A stretch of 64,000 bases of DNA from NCBI RefSeq assembly GCF_040493455.1, contig NZ_JANFDA010000005.1, forward strand, positions 266,611 to 330,610. The letters run 5' to 3'. Positions 17,256-24,695 of this stretch are shown one piece after another. Every line of letters begins with the position of its first letter. Positions within the stretch are counted from its first letter, which is position 1. This DNA is from Microcosmobacter sp040493455. GTDB taxonomy: Bacteria; Bacteroidota; Bacteroidia; Flavobacteriales; Flavobacteriaceae. Position numbers and translations under genes: made by a program. The notes below the pieces were generated by a model, which ran no database searches, had not been told where the DNA came from, and was given only the letters and a program-made list of their open reading frames with translations.

Positions 17256-18134
17256 ATGATTAAAAAAATGATTATCGGAGTAATGGCATTAGGATTATTT
17301 GCCACTTCGTGTAGTAGTGATGATGATAACAATACTACAACTTTAGACTCGCTAATACTAAACCTTACAGGTTTAGAAGCTTTAGGAGATGATTTCGTTT
17401 ACGAAGGATGGATAATTGTAGATGGGGCTCCAGTAACAACAGGACGCTTTTCTAGTGTAGATTTTCCACAGACATTCTCAGTAGATGCTACTCAATTGGC
17501 AAGTGCAACAGCTTTCGTATTAACAATTGAACCAACAGTTGATCCAGATCCAGGACCTGCAGCTACAAAAATACTTTCAGGAGATTTTTCTGGTAGTAGT
17601 GCAACTGTAAACTCAAATGCTCAAGTAGCTGATTTTAGTACTGCAGATGGTAAGTACATCTTGGCAACACCAACCGATGGAGGTAATGACACTGACGAGT
17701 ATAGCGGTGTTTGGTTTTTAGACAACTCTAGTGGAACTGCTGTTACAGGATTAACATTACCTGCGTTACAAGCTGGATGGGCTTATGAAGGATGGGCAGT
17801 AATCGATGGAACTCCAGTAAGTACAGGAACATTTACAGATCCAAGTATAGCAGATGATAATGCAGCTACGTCTAGCTTTAAAGGTGATGTAAACAATGGT
17901 CCAAACTATCCAGGTGAAGATTTTCTACAAAACGCGCCTGCAGGATTAACATTCCCTACAGATTTAAGAGGAATGACAGTTGTAATTACTGTTGAACCAG
18001 TTCCTGACAATAGCCCAGCACCATTTACATTTAAGCCATTAGCACACATGGTGCCTGCTAATGCTATGGACCACACGACGATAAATATGGGAGCAGGACC
18101 ATTATCAATACTTAATGGTACAGTAACCAGATAA
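17256..18134 (+). CDS. Lipoprotein with two tandem RskA-like domains
   Basis: 292 residues: lipoprotein signal ending FATSC (Cys19), an acidic S/D/N-rich linker, then the same domain twice. Copy one has DDFVYEGWIIVDGAPVTTGRF and copy two has AGWAYEGWAVIDGTPVSTGTF; each is followed by a strand with VxTIEP/VITVEP. This YEGW-x-V-DG-x-P-x-x-x-G-x-F pattern resembles the extracellular domain of anti-sigma-K (RskA)-type proteins, and such flavobacterial lipoproteins are often labelled anti-sigma factor. There is no cytoplasmic anti-sigma domain here, so that function is unlikely. Role unknown. Confidence 0.7.
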   Translation: MIKKMIIGVMALGLFATSCSSDDDNNTTTLDSLILNLTGLEALGDDFVYEGWIIVDGAPVTTGRFSSVDFPQTFSVDATQLASATAFVLTIEPTVDPDPGPAATKILSGDFSGSSATVNSNAQVADFSTADGKYILATPTDGGNDTDEYSGVWFLDNSSGTAVTGLTLPALQAGWAYEGWAVIDGTPVSTGTFTDPSIADDNAATSSFKGDVNNGPNYPGEDFLQNAPAGLTFPTDLRGMTVVITVEPVPDNSPAPFTFKPLAHMVPANAMDHTTINMGAGPLSILNGTVTR

Positions 18135-18200
18135 ATCATACAATATTTAATGCATATCACATTGCATTTGTTTTGTTAGATTCATGAGTAAGCATGGTTT

Positions 18201-18902
18201 TCAGGAATTGGAAATCGTGCTTGTTCTTTTTAGGAAGAGTTCAGTTAAAAACAGATTGCACAGAATAAGACTGAATGCATAAATAACATCTTCAACAGGA
18301 ATGGTAAATAATCGAATACCTAAGTTTTGAGTGTTATTGTACCAAACAACTTCATCCTGAATAAAACTACCAGTCAGTATGCCATTCACAATAAAAAACG
18401 GAATAAGCATTACTAAAAACGTGAGATAGTAATGCTGAAGTAATTTTGAATTAGCCTTTAAAACTATTTGAATGAGTACTATGGCAAAAGCATAGTTTAT
18501 TAAAGTGTACCATTTATTATAGTTGAAAACTAGAATGCCAATGAGTAAAAGAGATAATAATATACTTAGCCATTTTGCTGTTGCTTTGCTAACTTTCATG
18601 TTCGGGAAATAATGCAACAACGCATAATGCGTGAATACACATGCATAAGGAATACAAATAAAGAATAACCATTCTTCCAGAGGGAGCGACAGAAATTTTA
18701 GACCTATAAAATAATCGTCATTAAAGCCCCAAAATCCATTCTTGGTAAATATTACATCCCAAGGAATGAAGATTAGCATCGTAATTAGCATAGCCAAGGC
18801 TAAAGCTTTCCAGAATTTGTAAAATTTTAATTTAGGGTGAAAACTGTACAAGAAGGGTATTGAGATAGAACCAAGATTCAGCAGGAGGTATAAATATTTC
18901 AT
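18201..18902 (-). CDS. Lycopene beta-cyclase, fused CrtYcd type
   Basis: 233 residues with about seven membrane helices and two copies of the lycopene-cyclase domain. Copy one contains GFNDDYFIGLKFLSLPLEEWLFF and copy two TQNLGIRLFTIPVEDVIYAF; each carries the P-x-E-(E/D) motif of the heterodimeric CrtYc/CrtYd enzymes of actinobacteria and archaea, here fused in one chain. It should cyclise lycopene to beta-carotene in the membrane. Last gene of the crt operon, 3 bases after crtZ. The FAD-dependent CrtY/CrtL type is not present in this window. Confidence 0.87.
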   Translation of the reverse strand: MKYLYLLLNLGSISIPFLYSFHPKLKFYKFWKALALAMLITMLIFIPWDVIFTKNGFWGFNDDYFIGLKFLSLPLEEWLFFICIPYACVFTHYALLHYFPNMKVSKATAKWLSILLSLLLIGILVFNYNKWYTLINYAFAIVLIQIVLKANSKLLQHYYLTFLVMLIPFFIVNGILTGSFIQDEVVWYNNTQNLGIRLFTIPVEDVIYAFSLILCNLFLTELFLKRTSTISNS

Positions 18903-18905
18903 GAA

Positions 18906-19355
18906 TTACTTCTTGAAATATTTAAAGGGAACGATAAGCATCCCAAAATTTTCACCATGCTCTTTTCCTAGATGCTTATGGTGAATTTTGTGTGCACGAC
19001 GTACCCCTTTTGCATACCAGTTATTAGCATTGCGAAACATCTTGAATCGTTGATGGATAAAGATATCATGGACAATAAAGTATGCAATCCCATAGGCTAA
19101 TATACCCAAGCCAATAGGCAGTGCAAACCAAACGCCATTGAAGCCCCATTGGTAGAAGCAAAATATACTTACCGCGGCATAAAATAGGAAGAATGCATCG
19201 TTACGTTCAAACCAGCTATCATGATCCTTATGATGATGATCTTTATGCAAATGCCATAAAAATCCATGCATGACATACTTGTGCGTAAACCAGGCCATAA
19301 ACTCCATAATTGAGAATGTGCCAAAAAAGATCAATATCCAAAACAAAATTCGCAT
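18906..19355 (-). CDS. crtZ: Beta-carotene hydroxylase
   Basis: 149 residues, membrane-bound non-haem di-iron hydroxylase of the fatty-acid-hydroxylase superfamily. Histidine clusters are visible: H25-x4-H30 and H35 to H42 (WHLHKDHHH), then HKIHHKHLGKEHGENFG near the C-terminus. It adds 3- and 3'-hydroxyls to beta-carotene to give zeaxanthin. It lies between crtB (8-base gap) and the cyclase (3-base gap). With no ketolase (CrtW) nearby, zeaxanthin is the predicted end product of this operon. Confidence 0.95.
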   Translation of the reverse strand: MRILFWILIFFGTFSIMEFMAWFTHKYVMHGFLWHLHKDHHHKDHDSWFERNDAFFLFYAAVSIFCFYQWGFNGVWFALPIGLGILAYGIAYFIVHDIFIHQRFKMFRNANNWYAKGVRRAHKIHHKHLGKEHGENFGMLIVPFKYFKK

Positions 19356-19363
19356 GCTTAAAA

Positions 19364-20203
19364 TTACATTAAATTGAGTTGGTATTTCACATAACTCCTC
19401 GTTAAAAGTTCAATCTTCTTGTAATTAGCAACTCTTATTCTGGTGCTTTTTATCTTTAGGGCAGGTGTCTTTTTCAATTTTTTGAGGAGTTGGCTATAGT
19501 ATCTGTAAGCCATAAACACACCGAACTTTGCTTCCATTGGCAATAATTTAATGCCAGACAAACCCTTTTTGAAATCAGCTTCGATGTCCTCGATAATTTC
19601 ACGCTTAGACGCTTCATCAAGATTGTTAAGGTCTGTATTAGGGAAGTAAGTACGTTCTAGATTTTCATGATCTGCCTTCAAATCTCTCAGGAAATTTACC
19701 TTTTGGAATGCAGAGCCAAGCGCCATGGCAGTATCCTTTAGCTCGTTAAATTTTTCTTGGTCTCCCTTTACAAAAACCTTCAAGCACATTAAGCCAACAA
19801 CATCTGCCGAACCGTAAATGTATTCCTTATACTCTTCTGGAGTAAGGTATACCTTCTTGTGCAAATCCATTCGCATACTTTTCATAAAGGCATTGACATG
19901 TGCGATGTCTATATTGTATTTGTGATACGTTTCCTGAAAAGCGTTTAATATCGGATTTAAACTTATTTTGTTCGATAAAGCCTTGTGCAAGTCTTTTTCA
20001 AAATCATTAAAGAGTTCACTCTTATTGTAGTCATGGAATGTATCTACAATTTCATCAGCAAAACGAACAAATCCATAGATGTTGTATATATCTTGCCTTA
20101 TGGAAGCAGACAACATCTTTGTTGCTAAAGAAAACGAGGTACTATAAGAATTAGTAACTGTTTTTGAGCATTCTCTGGAGACTGAATCAAAAATTGACTT
20201 CAT
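19364..20203 (-). CDS. crtB: Phytoene synthase
   Basis: 279 residues, squalene/phytoene synthase fold. The first aspartate-rich motif is DEIVD at 50-54 (RFADEIVDTFHDY); the second region reads FLRDLKAD at 171-178, after the conserved YIYGSADVVGLMCLKVF and ALGSAFQKVN. It condenses two geranylgeranyl diphosphates to 15-cis-phytoene. Five bases separate it from crtI, so the two are co-transcribed and probably coupled. Confidence 0.95.
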   Translation of the reverse strand: MKSIFDSVSRECSKTVTNSYSTSFSLATKMLSASIRQDIYNIYGFVRFADEIVDTFHDYNKSELFNDFEKDLHKALSNKISLNPILNAFQETYHKYNIDIAHVNAFMKSMRMDLHKKVYLTPEEYKEYIYGSADVVGLMCLKVFVKGDQEKFNELKDTAMALGSAFQKVNFLRDLKADHENLERTYFPNTDLNNLDEASKREIIEDIEADFKKGLSGIKLLPMEAKFGVFMAYRYYSQLLKKLKKTPALKIKSTRIRVANYKKIELLTRSYVKYQLNLM

Positions 20204-20208
20204 ACTAG

Positions 20209-21711
20209 TTAGTGGGTTGATGCATTTACTGCAACACTAGGATTTTGCGTTGCAAATTGTTTAACGATTAATTCTGCCACCAGTTTTCCAGATATTAGCG
20301 AAGGGGGAACACCAGGTCCTGGAACTGTTAATTGTCCTGTAAAAAAGAGATTGCCTACTTTTTTACTTTTTAGCTTAGGGCGCAAAAATGCGGTTTGGAG
20401 CAACGTGTTTGCCATTCCGTAGGCATTGCCTTTATAAGAATTGTATTCTTTAATAAAGTCTTTTACACAGAAACTCTCTTTAAAGATAATAGTATTTTGT
20501 ACAGATTGAGAAGTTAATCTCTCAAAGCGATTAATGATAATATTAAAATAACGTTCTCTAATCTCATCAGTGTCTTCTATACCAGGAGCCAGAGGAATTA
20601 AAAATATCCCGGCTTCTTTCCCTTTTGGAGCAGCATTGTCGTCCGTAATACTTGGAAAGCTTGCATAGAATAATGGTTCTTTTGGCCATCTAGGATCATC
20701 GTAAATAGCCTCTGCATGTACATCGAAATCGACATCAAAGAACAACGTATGATGATTAACGTTTTTTAGTTTCTTATCAAATCCAACATAGAATAAGAGT
20801 GATGAAGGTGCAAATGTTTTCTTTTGCCAGTATGACTCAGAATATTGCCTGTGGATCTTATCCAATAACGTTTCGGAATGATGATAGTCTGCACCACTCA
20901 AAACTATGTCAGAATATATGTGTTCACCATTGACAGATAAACCTATCGCTTTTTTATTGTTTACTAATATTTTATCAACATTGGCATTAGTATTTATGGT
21001 AACACCAAGAGAACTAGCCAATGCTTCCATTGCTAGTATGACTTTATACATACCACCTTTCGGGTGAAATGTACCTATACCAAAATCGGCATGATTCATA
21101 AAACTATAGAATGACGGTGTATTGCTAGGCTTTGCACCTAGAAACAATACAGGGAATTCTAATATTTGTGCCAATCGTTTGTTCTTGAACTCTTTGCGAA
21201 CATCTCTTTTGATATTACTAAAAAACTGATTGAGTTTCGTTGCCGTCTTCGGAGTAACCAGTTCTAGAGGAGAAATGCCTGGGTTGTAAACCAAGTCTTT
21301 TATAGCAATATCATAATTGCTTTTTGCCTTAGTCATAAACTTCTTTAACTTCTTGGAGCTACCTGGCTCTTCGTTTTCAAAAGCTATGCAAATCTTATCA
21401 AGAGTATCTTCTATGGTGATGTAGTCATCAGTACCAAAGTAGACGCTATATGCAGGGTTGAGTTTTTCTAATTGATAATAATTTGAAGGTTTCTTGTCGA
21501 AATCGGCAAAGAAACGTTCAAAAACATCTGGCATCCAATACCAGGTTGGACCTATATCGAAAGTAAATCCGTCTTTTTTCAGTTGTCTTGCACGACCACC
21601 TATAGTATTGTTTTTCTCGTAAATGGTAACATCATATCCAGCTTTAGCCAGATAGCATGCTGCTGCTAAAGAAGAAAAACCAGAACCGATAACTGAGACA
21701 GATAATTTCAT
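20209..21711 (-). CDS. crtI: Phytoene desaturase
   Basis: 500 residues, the usual CrtI length. The N-terminal dinucleotide-binding motif is GSGFSSLAAACYLAKAGYD followed by the acidic ending of strand 2 (IYEKNN). The C-terminal FAD-contact block reads NLFFTGQLTVPGPGVPPSLISG. It carries out the four desaturations from phytoene to lycopene. The start is fixed by the Rossmann motif beginning at residue 4. A -7-like TATATTTG ends only 7 bases before the ATG, so a transcript from it would be nearly leaderless. The gene directly follows the CarH-like regulator. Confidence 0.96.
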   Translation of the reverse strand: MKLSVSVIGSGFSSLAAACYLAKAGYDVTIYEKNNTIGGRARQLKKDGFTFDIGPTWYWMPDVFERFFADFDKKPSNYYQLEKLNPAYSVYFGTDDYITIEDTLDKICIAFENEEPGSSKKLKKFMTKAKSNYDIAIKDLVYNPGISPLELVTPKTATKLNQFFSNIKRDVRKEFKNKRLAQILEFPVLFLGAKPSNTPSFYSFMNHADFGIGTFHPKGGMYKVILAMEALASSLGVTINTNANVDKILVNNKKAIGLSVNGEHIYSDIVLSGADYHHSETLLDKIHRQYSESYWQKKTFAPSSLLFYVGFDKKLKNVNHHTLFFDVDFDVHAEAIYDDPRWPKEPLFYASFPSITDDNAAPKGKEAGIFLIPLAPGIEDTDEIRERYFNIIINRFERLTSQSVQNTIIFKESFCVKDFIKEYNSYKGNAYGMANTLLQTAFLRPKLKSKKVGNLFFTGQLTVPGPGVPPSLISGKLVAELIVKQFATQNPSVAVNASTH

Positions 21712-21712
21712 T

Positions 21713-21740
21713 GTTTAACAAATATATAAAAAAGTTAAAC
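21713..21740 (-). promoter_or_regulatory. crtI promoter with GTTWAAC inverted pair
   Basis: On the plus strand GTTTAAC (21713-21719) and GTTAAAC (21734-21740) form an inverted pair with centres 21 bp apart. The first shares a base with a minus-strand -7 box TATATTTG (21726-21719). The same arrangement, TATTTTTG running into GTTTAAC, occurs at the merR promoter, so this is a candidate operator for the CarH-like repressor. Confidence 0.5.
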
Positions 21741-21764
21741 AAAATAAATTATTTAGGCAGAATT

Positions 21765-22661
21765 TTATAATTCTTTAACTAATCCGGAGATGGATTCGAA
21801 GGCTGAAAAACCGTTAGGAAGGTTTGATGTATCTATAGATTTGAGCATTCTTCCTAGCATCCAATAGCGTGTTTTACTGCCTTTCAACAATTTAGCTTGA
21901 ACATCTTTGAGATATTTAGGTAGCTCTTCTCTAGTAGGTTTAACAGTGAAATAAGATACAAAGGTTATATCGTCATAATAGCCTAGCACATCTGTAAGGC
22001 TTTCTAAAGGCACGCTCTGGCCAAGTAGAATAGAGTGGTGGCCATGAGCAATGATCTCATAGTTTAAGAACATTAAACCAATTTCGTGGACTTCATTATC
22101 TGGTAAGTACAACACGAAAGTTTTTCCTGTAGTAGACTTATTAATTTGAATATTCTCAGTATTGATGAGAATCTTTTGTCGTATTAGTGTAGTTAGAAAA
22201 TGTTCATGAGCAGGTGTAATGGTATCTGTTTGCCAAAGCAGACCGATTTCAGTCATTAATGGCACAAAGACATCATAGAATATACTCCTGAAAGTTTTCT
22301 CTCTAACTAAACTGTTATAAGTATTGTAGAATAAAACTTGATCAAAATTTAGCATTGACAATTTAAAAGAGTTTATAGCATGACTCTTTAAATTGGTTTT
22401 GTTGGCAATGTTTCTAACGAGTTCAGGGATTTTTTCTTCCTCTAGATCAGCAATTTTGGAAATCTTGTAACCATTGTTGTTCAAATAACTAACATTAAGT
22501 AGTTTTTGGAAGTTAGAAAGGTCGTAGTATCTAATGTTAGTATCTGTACGCTTTGGCTGTAATAAGTTATAGCGTTTTTCCCATATTCTTATCGTATGAG
22601 CCTTAATCCCTGTAAGGTTTTCCAGGTCTTTTATACTGAACTTGTTTTTTACGTTGTTCAT
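21765..22661 (-). CDS. MerR-family regulator, CarH-like (cobalamin-binding type)
   Basis: 298 residues. The N-terminal MerR DNA-binding domain (8-75) contains GIKAHTIRIWEKRYNLLQPKRTDTN. Next comes a helical bundle with the W-x9-EH signature of B12 photoreceptors (W143, E153, H154), then a cobalamin-binding-like domain with E190-V-H192-E-I-G195, where His192 would be the lower axial ligand. The residue after Trp143 is Gln; in Thermus CarH that position is the histidine that caps cobalt after photolysis. The later SxL and GG parts of the B12 fold are poorly kept. It sits directly upstream of crtIBZ-cyclase on the same strand, so light- and/or B12-controlled repression of carotenogenesis is the likely role. 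Confidence 0.85.
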   Translation of the reverse strand: MNNVKNKFSIKDLENLTGIKAHTIRIWEKRYNLLQPKRTDTNIRYYDLSNFQKLLNVSYLNNNGYKISKIADLEEEKIPELVRNIANKTNLKSHAINSFKLSMLNFDQVLFYNTYNSLVREKTFRSIFYDVFVPLMTEIGLLWQTDTITPAHEHFLTTLIRQKILINTENIQINKSTTGKTFVLYLPDNEVHEIGLMFLNYEIIAHGHHSILLGQSVPLESLTDVLGYYDDITFVSYFTVKPTREELPKYLKDVQAKLLKGSKTRYWMLGRMLKSIDTSNLPNGFSAFESISGLVKEL

Positions 22662-22676
22662 TAATTATCCAAAATT

Positions 22677-22690
22677 GTTAAACAAAAATA
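22677..22690 (-). promoter_or_regulatory. merR promoter with GTTWAAC motif
   Basis: A minus-strand -7 box TATTTTTG (22690-22683) shares its last base with GTTTAAC (plus-strand GTTAAAC at 22677-22683), matching the crtI promoter layout. It suggests autoregulation by the CarH-like protein. The leader to the ATG is short, about 15 bases. Confidence 0.5.
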
Positions 22691-22784
22691 CAGCTTTTAT
22701 AGATACAAAAGCCTAAAATTTTGATAAAATGTGATTTTAGTCGGATTCAACAGTAGTAAATAGAAATGAAGTAATAACTAAAAG

Positions 22785-22869
22785 TGCGCACGAGAAGACT
22801 CGAACTTCCACGACCTAAACGGTCACTGGCCCCTCAAGCCAGCGCGTCTACCAATTCCGCCACGTGCGC
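22785..22869 (-). tRNA. tRNA-Leu (GAG)
   Basis: 85 bases with a 7-bp acceptor stem (GCGCACG/CGTGCGC), D arm, anticodon stem CTGGC/GCCAG with loop TTGAGGG giving anticodon GAG, a long class II variable arm and a T arm with GTTCGAGTC. The discriminator base is A; CCA is not encoded. Confidence 0.95.
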
Positions 22870-22882
22870 AATAAGAAGGTTT

Positions 22883-22890
22883 CAAAAATA
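22883..22890 (-). promoter_or_regulatory. tRNA-Leu -7 box
   Basis: Minus-strand TATTTTTG at 22890-22883, 13 bases before the tRNA 5' end. It allows tRNA-Leu to be transcribed separately from tRNA-Lys, whose 3' palindrome lies just upstream. Confidence 0.45.
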
Positions 22891-22921
22891 ACAAAAGTTA
22901 AGCAATTGCTTAACTTTTGTT
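22890..22921. terminator. 32-bp perfect palindrome between the two tRNA genes
   Basis: AACAAAAGTTAAGCAA at 22890-22905 is followed without a loop by its exact reverse complement to 22921, one base from the tRNA-Lys 3' end. It could form a 3' hairpin that terminates or protects the tRNA-Lys transcript; the sequence after it on the minus strand is ATTTTTG rather than a long T-run. Confidence 0.6.
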
Positions 22922-22922
22922 G

Positions 22923-22995
22923 TGACCTGGCTGGGGCTCGAACCCAGGACCCTCTCCTTAAAAGGGAGATGCTCTACCAACTGAGCTACCAGGTC
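22923..22995 (-). tRNA. tRNA-Lys (TTT)
   Basis: 73 bases with acceptor stem GACCTGG/CCAGGTC, D arm TAGCTCAGTTGGTAGAGCA, anticodon stem TCTCC/GGAGA with loop CTTTTAA (anticodon TTT), and T arm GGGTTCGAGCCC. The discriminator base is A; CCA is not encoded. Confidence 0.97.
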
Positions 22996-23023
22996 AATAA
23001 ATTTGTTTCTCTAAATGAGGGTG

Positions 23024-23053
23024 CAAATATAAAATGTTTAATCAATAAAACAA
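23024..23053 (-). promoter_or_regulatory. tRNA-Lys promoter
   Basis: On the minus strand TTG (23053-23051), a 19-base spacer and TATATTTG (23031-23024) match both halves of the Bacteroidetes consensus, 28 bases before the tRNA. Confidence 0.7.
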
Positions 23054-23129
23054 TGTAAAAATCTAATAAATTTTCGTTTTTTTGTGGAAGACGTATTTAT
23101 ACAATTCATAATCAAATTATAAGCGTAGG

Positions 23130-23654
23130 ATGACTGTTATTTTAATAGGATATATGGGCTCGGGTAAGACCTCTATTGGTAAGAAATTAGCAAAGGTCTT
23201 GGATTATGAATTCATGGATTTAGACAATTACATAGTTTCTAAAGAAGATCAATCTATAAGTGAATTGTTCAGCTCTAAAGGTGAAATATATTTCAGAAAA
23301 AAAGAAAGCCAGTACTTAAGAGCGTTGATAGATGATTCCAAGAAGAAGCGGGTTCTAGCCCTTGGAGGCGGTACACCATGTTATGCAAATAATATGGGGT
23401 TTATCAATGATTCTGAACATGTGAAAAGTGTGTTTTTAAAAACATCGATACCAGAACTGGTCAAACGCTTAGAACCCGAAACAGCGCAAAGACCATTAAT
23501 TGCACACTTAGAATCCAAAGACGCACTCACAGAATTTATTGGGAAGCATATTTTTGAACGCAATCCTTATTATGAACAATCAGATGTTACCGTTACTACT
23601 GATAATAAAACTGTAGATGAGATTGTAGAGTCTATTATACTTACCTTATACTAG
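23130..23654 (+). CDS. aroK: Shikimate kinase
   Basis: 174 residues, the standard single-domain length. The P-loop is GYMGSGKTSIGKKLA (7-21), the substrate-binding aspartate lies in FMDLDNYI (about 29-36), the glycine triplet is GGGTP, and the lid arginine is in ETAQRPLI. It phosphorylates shikimate at the 3-OH in aromatic amino acid synthesis. It is divergent from the tRNA genes and overlaps the convergent phosphoribosyltransferase by 9 bases at the 3' end. Confidence 0.95.
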   Translation: MTVILIGYMGSGKTSIGKKLAKVLDYEFMDLDNYIVSKEDQSISELFSSKGEIYFRKKESQYLRALIDDSKKKRVLALGGGTPCYANNMGFINDSEHVKSVFLKTSIPELVKRLEPETAQRPLIAHLESKDALTEFIGKHIFERNPYYEQSDVTVTTDNKTVDEIVESIILTLY

Positions 23655-24137
23655 GACAGCCTCGAAAGATGTTCCGGTCAAAGTTACTTCTATATGCTCA
23701 TTGAGAGAGGTTGACAAAGAGATGCCTTTAAAGTCAGCCTTTACAGGATATTTTTTGTGATTCCTATTCACCAATACTGCAGTTTTGAACTGCTTTACAG
23801 GAACATCTAGAAAATGTTTTACACCATAAATCAGTGTACTACCAGAATTGAGCACGTCATCAACCAAAACAATAGATTTGTTTTTATAATCTTCGGGAGG
23901 TAGTGATGTGGTGATCGCTTCCAGAGGTTTCTTTTTATTGATGTTGACTTTACATAATACAACATCCAAATCCGAAATTTTATCGAGCTTGTTTTTAAGC
24001 TTCTTAGCGAGTAAATATCCGTTAGAATCTATTCCTGCCAAAATGATCTCTTTTCCATTGACATTGCTCTCATAGATTTGGTAAGCAATACGTCTTATCT
24101 TATGTTGAATTTCATTATGATCTAGAATAACATGCAT
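23646..24137 (-). CDS. Type I phosphoribosyltransferase (PyrR/Hpt-like)
   Basis: 163 residues with the PRPP-binding signature SIVLVDDVLNSGSTLIYG (about 89-106) and an upstream EIILAGIDSNGYLLAKKL loop. The fold is that of small PRTases such as uracil or hypoxanthine phosphoribosyltransferase and the bifunctional PyrR. The base specificity cannot be read from sequence. No pyr genes or PyrR attenuator accompany it. Next upstream on the same strand, 52 bases away, is the Hsp15-like gene. The 3' end overlaps convergent aroK. Confidence 0.85.
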   Translation of the reverse strand: MHVILDHNEIQHKIRRIAYQIYESNVNGKEIILAGIDSNGYLLAKKLKNKLDKISDLDVVLCKVNINKKKPLEAITTSLPPEDYKNKSIVLVDDVLNSGSTLIYGVKHFLDVPVKQFKTAVLVNRNHKKYPVKADFKGISLSTSLNEHIEVTLTGTSFEAVLV

Positions 24138-24189
24138 AGTTTTGATATGAAAAGATTGAAACCAAAGATACTAAAGTAATAGAACAAAA

Positions 24190-24561
24190 CTATTCGGACT
24201 CATCGTAAAAATCATCGATGTCCCTACGGTCTTTTTTGGTAGGTCTTCCAGTACCTTTTTTTCGATAATAATCCTTAGAGTATTTTAGCAATTCCAAGGC
24301 TTCAAAGGCTTCTTTTGGAGTCGTATCCGTACGATAAATGTCAACAAGTTTGGCACCAACTCTATTTTTTGGAATATCATTGATAGTAAACTCATAATTT
24401 ATTTGGTTTTTCCTTACCATAACCTTATCCATAGGATACACCTCTTTCCCTGGTTTTGTTACAGCATCATTAACACGTACCTGACCCTTTTTACAAGCCT
24501 CAGTAGCCATGTTTCTGGTTTTGAAATACCTTACACACCATAAAAACTTATCAACTCGCAT
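24190..24561 (-). CDS. S4-domain RNA-binding protein, Hsp15-like
   Basis: 123 residues. The S4 domain at 1-60 (MRVDKFLWCVRYFKTRNMATEACKKG, VRVND, KPGKEV) is followed by a basic tail (YYRKKGTGRPTKKDRR) and an acidic end. This is the architecture of Hsp15/HslR, which in E. coli binds 50S subunits carrying stalled nascent chains. It has its own -7 box (TACTTTTG, minus strand, 24604-24597). Confidence 0.9.
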   Translation of the reverse strand: MRVDKFLWCVRYFKTRNMATEACKKGQVRVNDAVTKPGKEVYPMDKVMVRKNQINYEFTINDIPKNRVGAKLVDIYRTDTTPKEAFEALELLKYSKDYYRKKGTGRPTKKDRRDIDDFYDESE

Positions 24562-24596
24562 ATAGATTTGCTAAAAACAACGTTAATGTAGTTGCG

Positions 24597-24604
24597 CAAA
24601 AGTA
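24597..24604 (-). promoter_or_regulatory. -7 box of the Hsp15-like gene
   Basis: Minus-strand TACTTTTG, followed by GCGCA, about 35 bases before the start codon. The divergent FKBP-like gene has a weaker TATCTTGC about 75 bases before its start. Confidence 0.5.
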
Positions 24605-24695
24605 TTATAAAATTGTATCTTGCGCATTCAAAAATAAGCAATAATGAATTGGGTTGTTTCTGTGGTTTGAAGTAGCCTGTATTAAACAAAACACT

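Noticed and set aside
22864..23058. Plus-strand ORF of 64 codons
   Set aside because: It runs across the antisense of tRNA-Lys and the tRNA spacer.
23646..24137. PyrR with a pyrimidine attenuator
   Set aside because: The PRTase motif fits, but there are no pyr genes and no attenuator-like alternative hairpins next to it.
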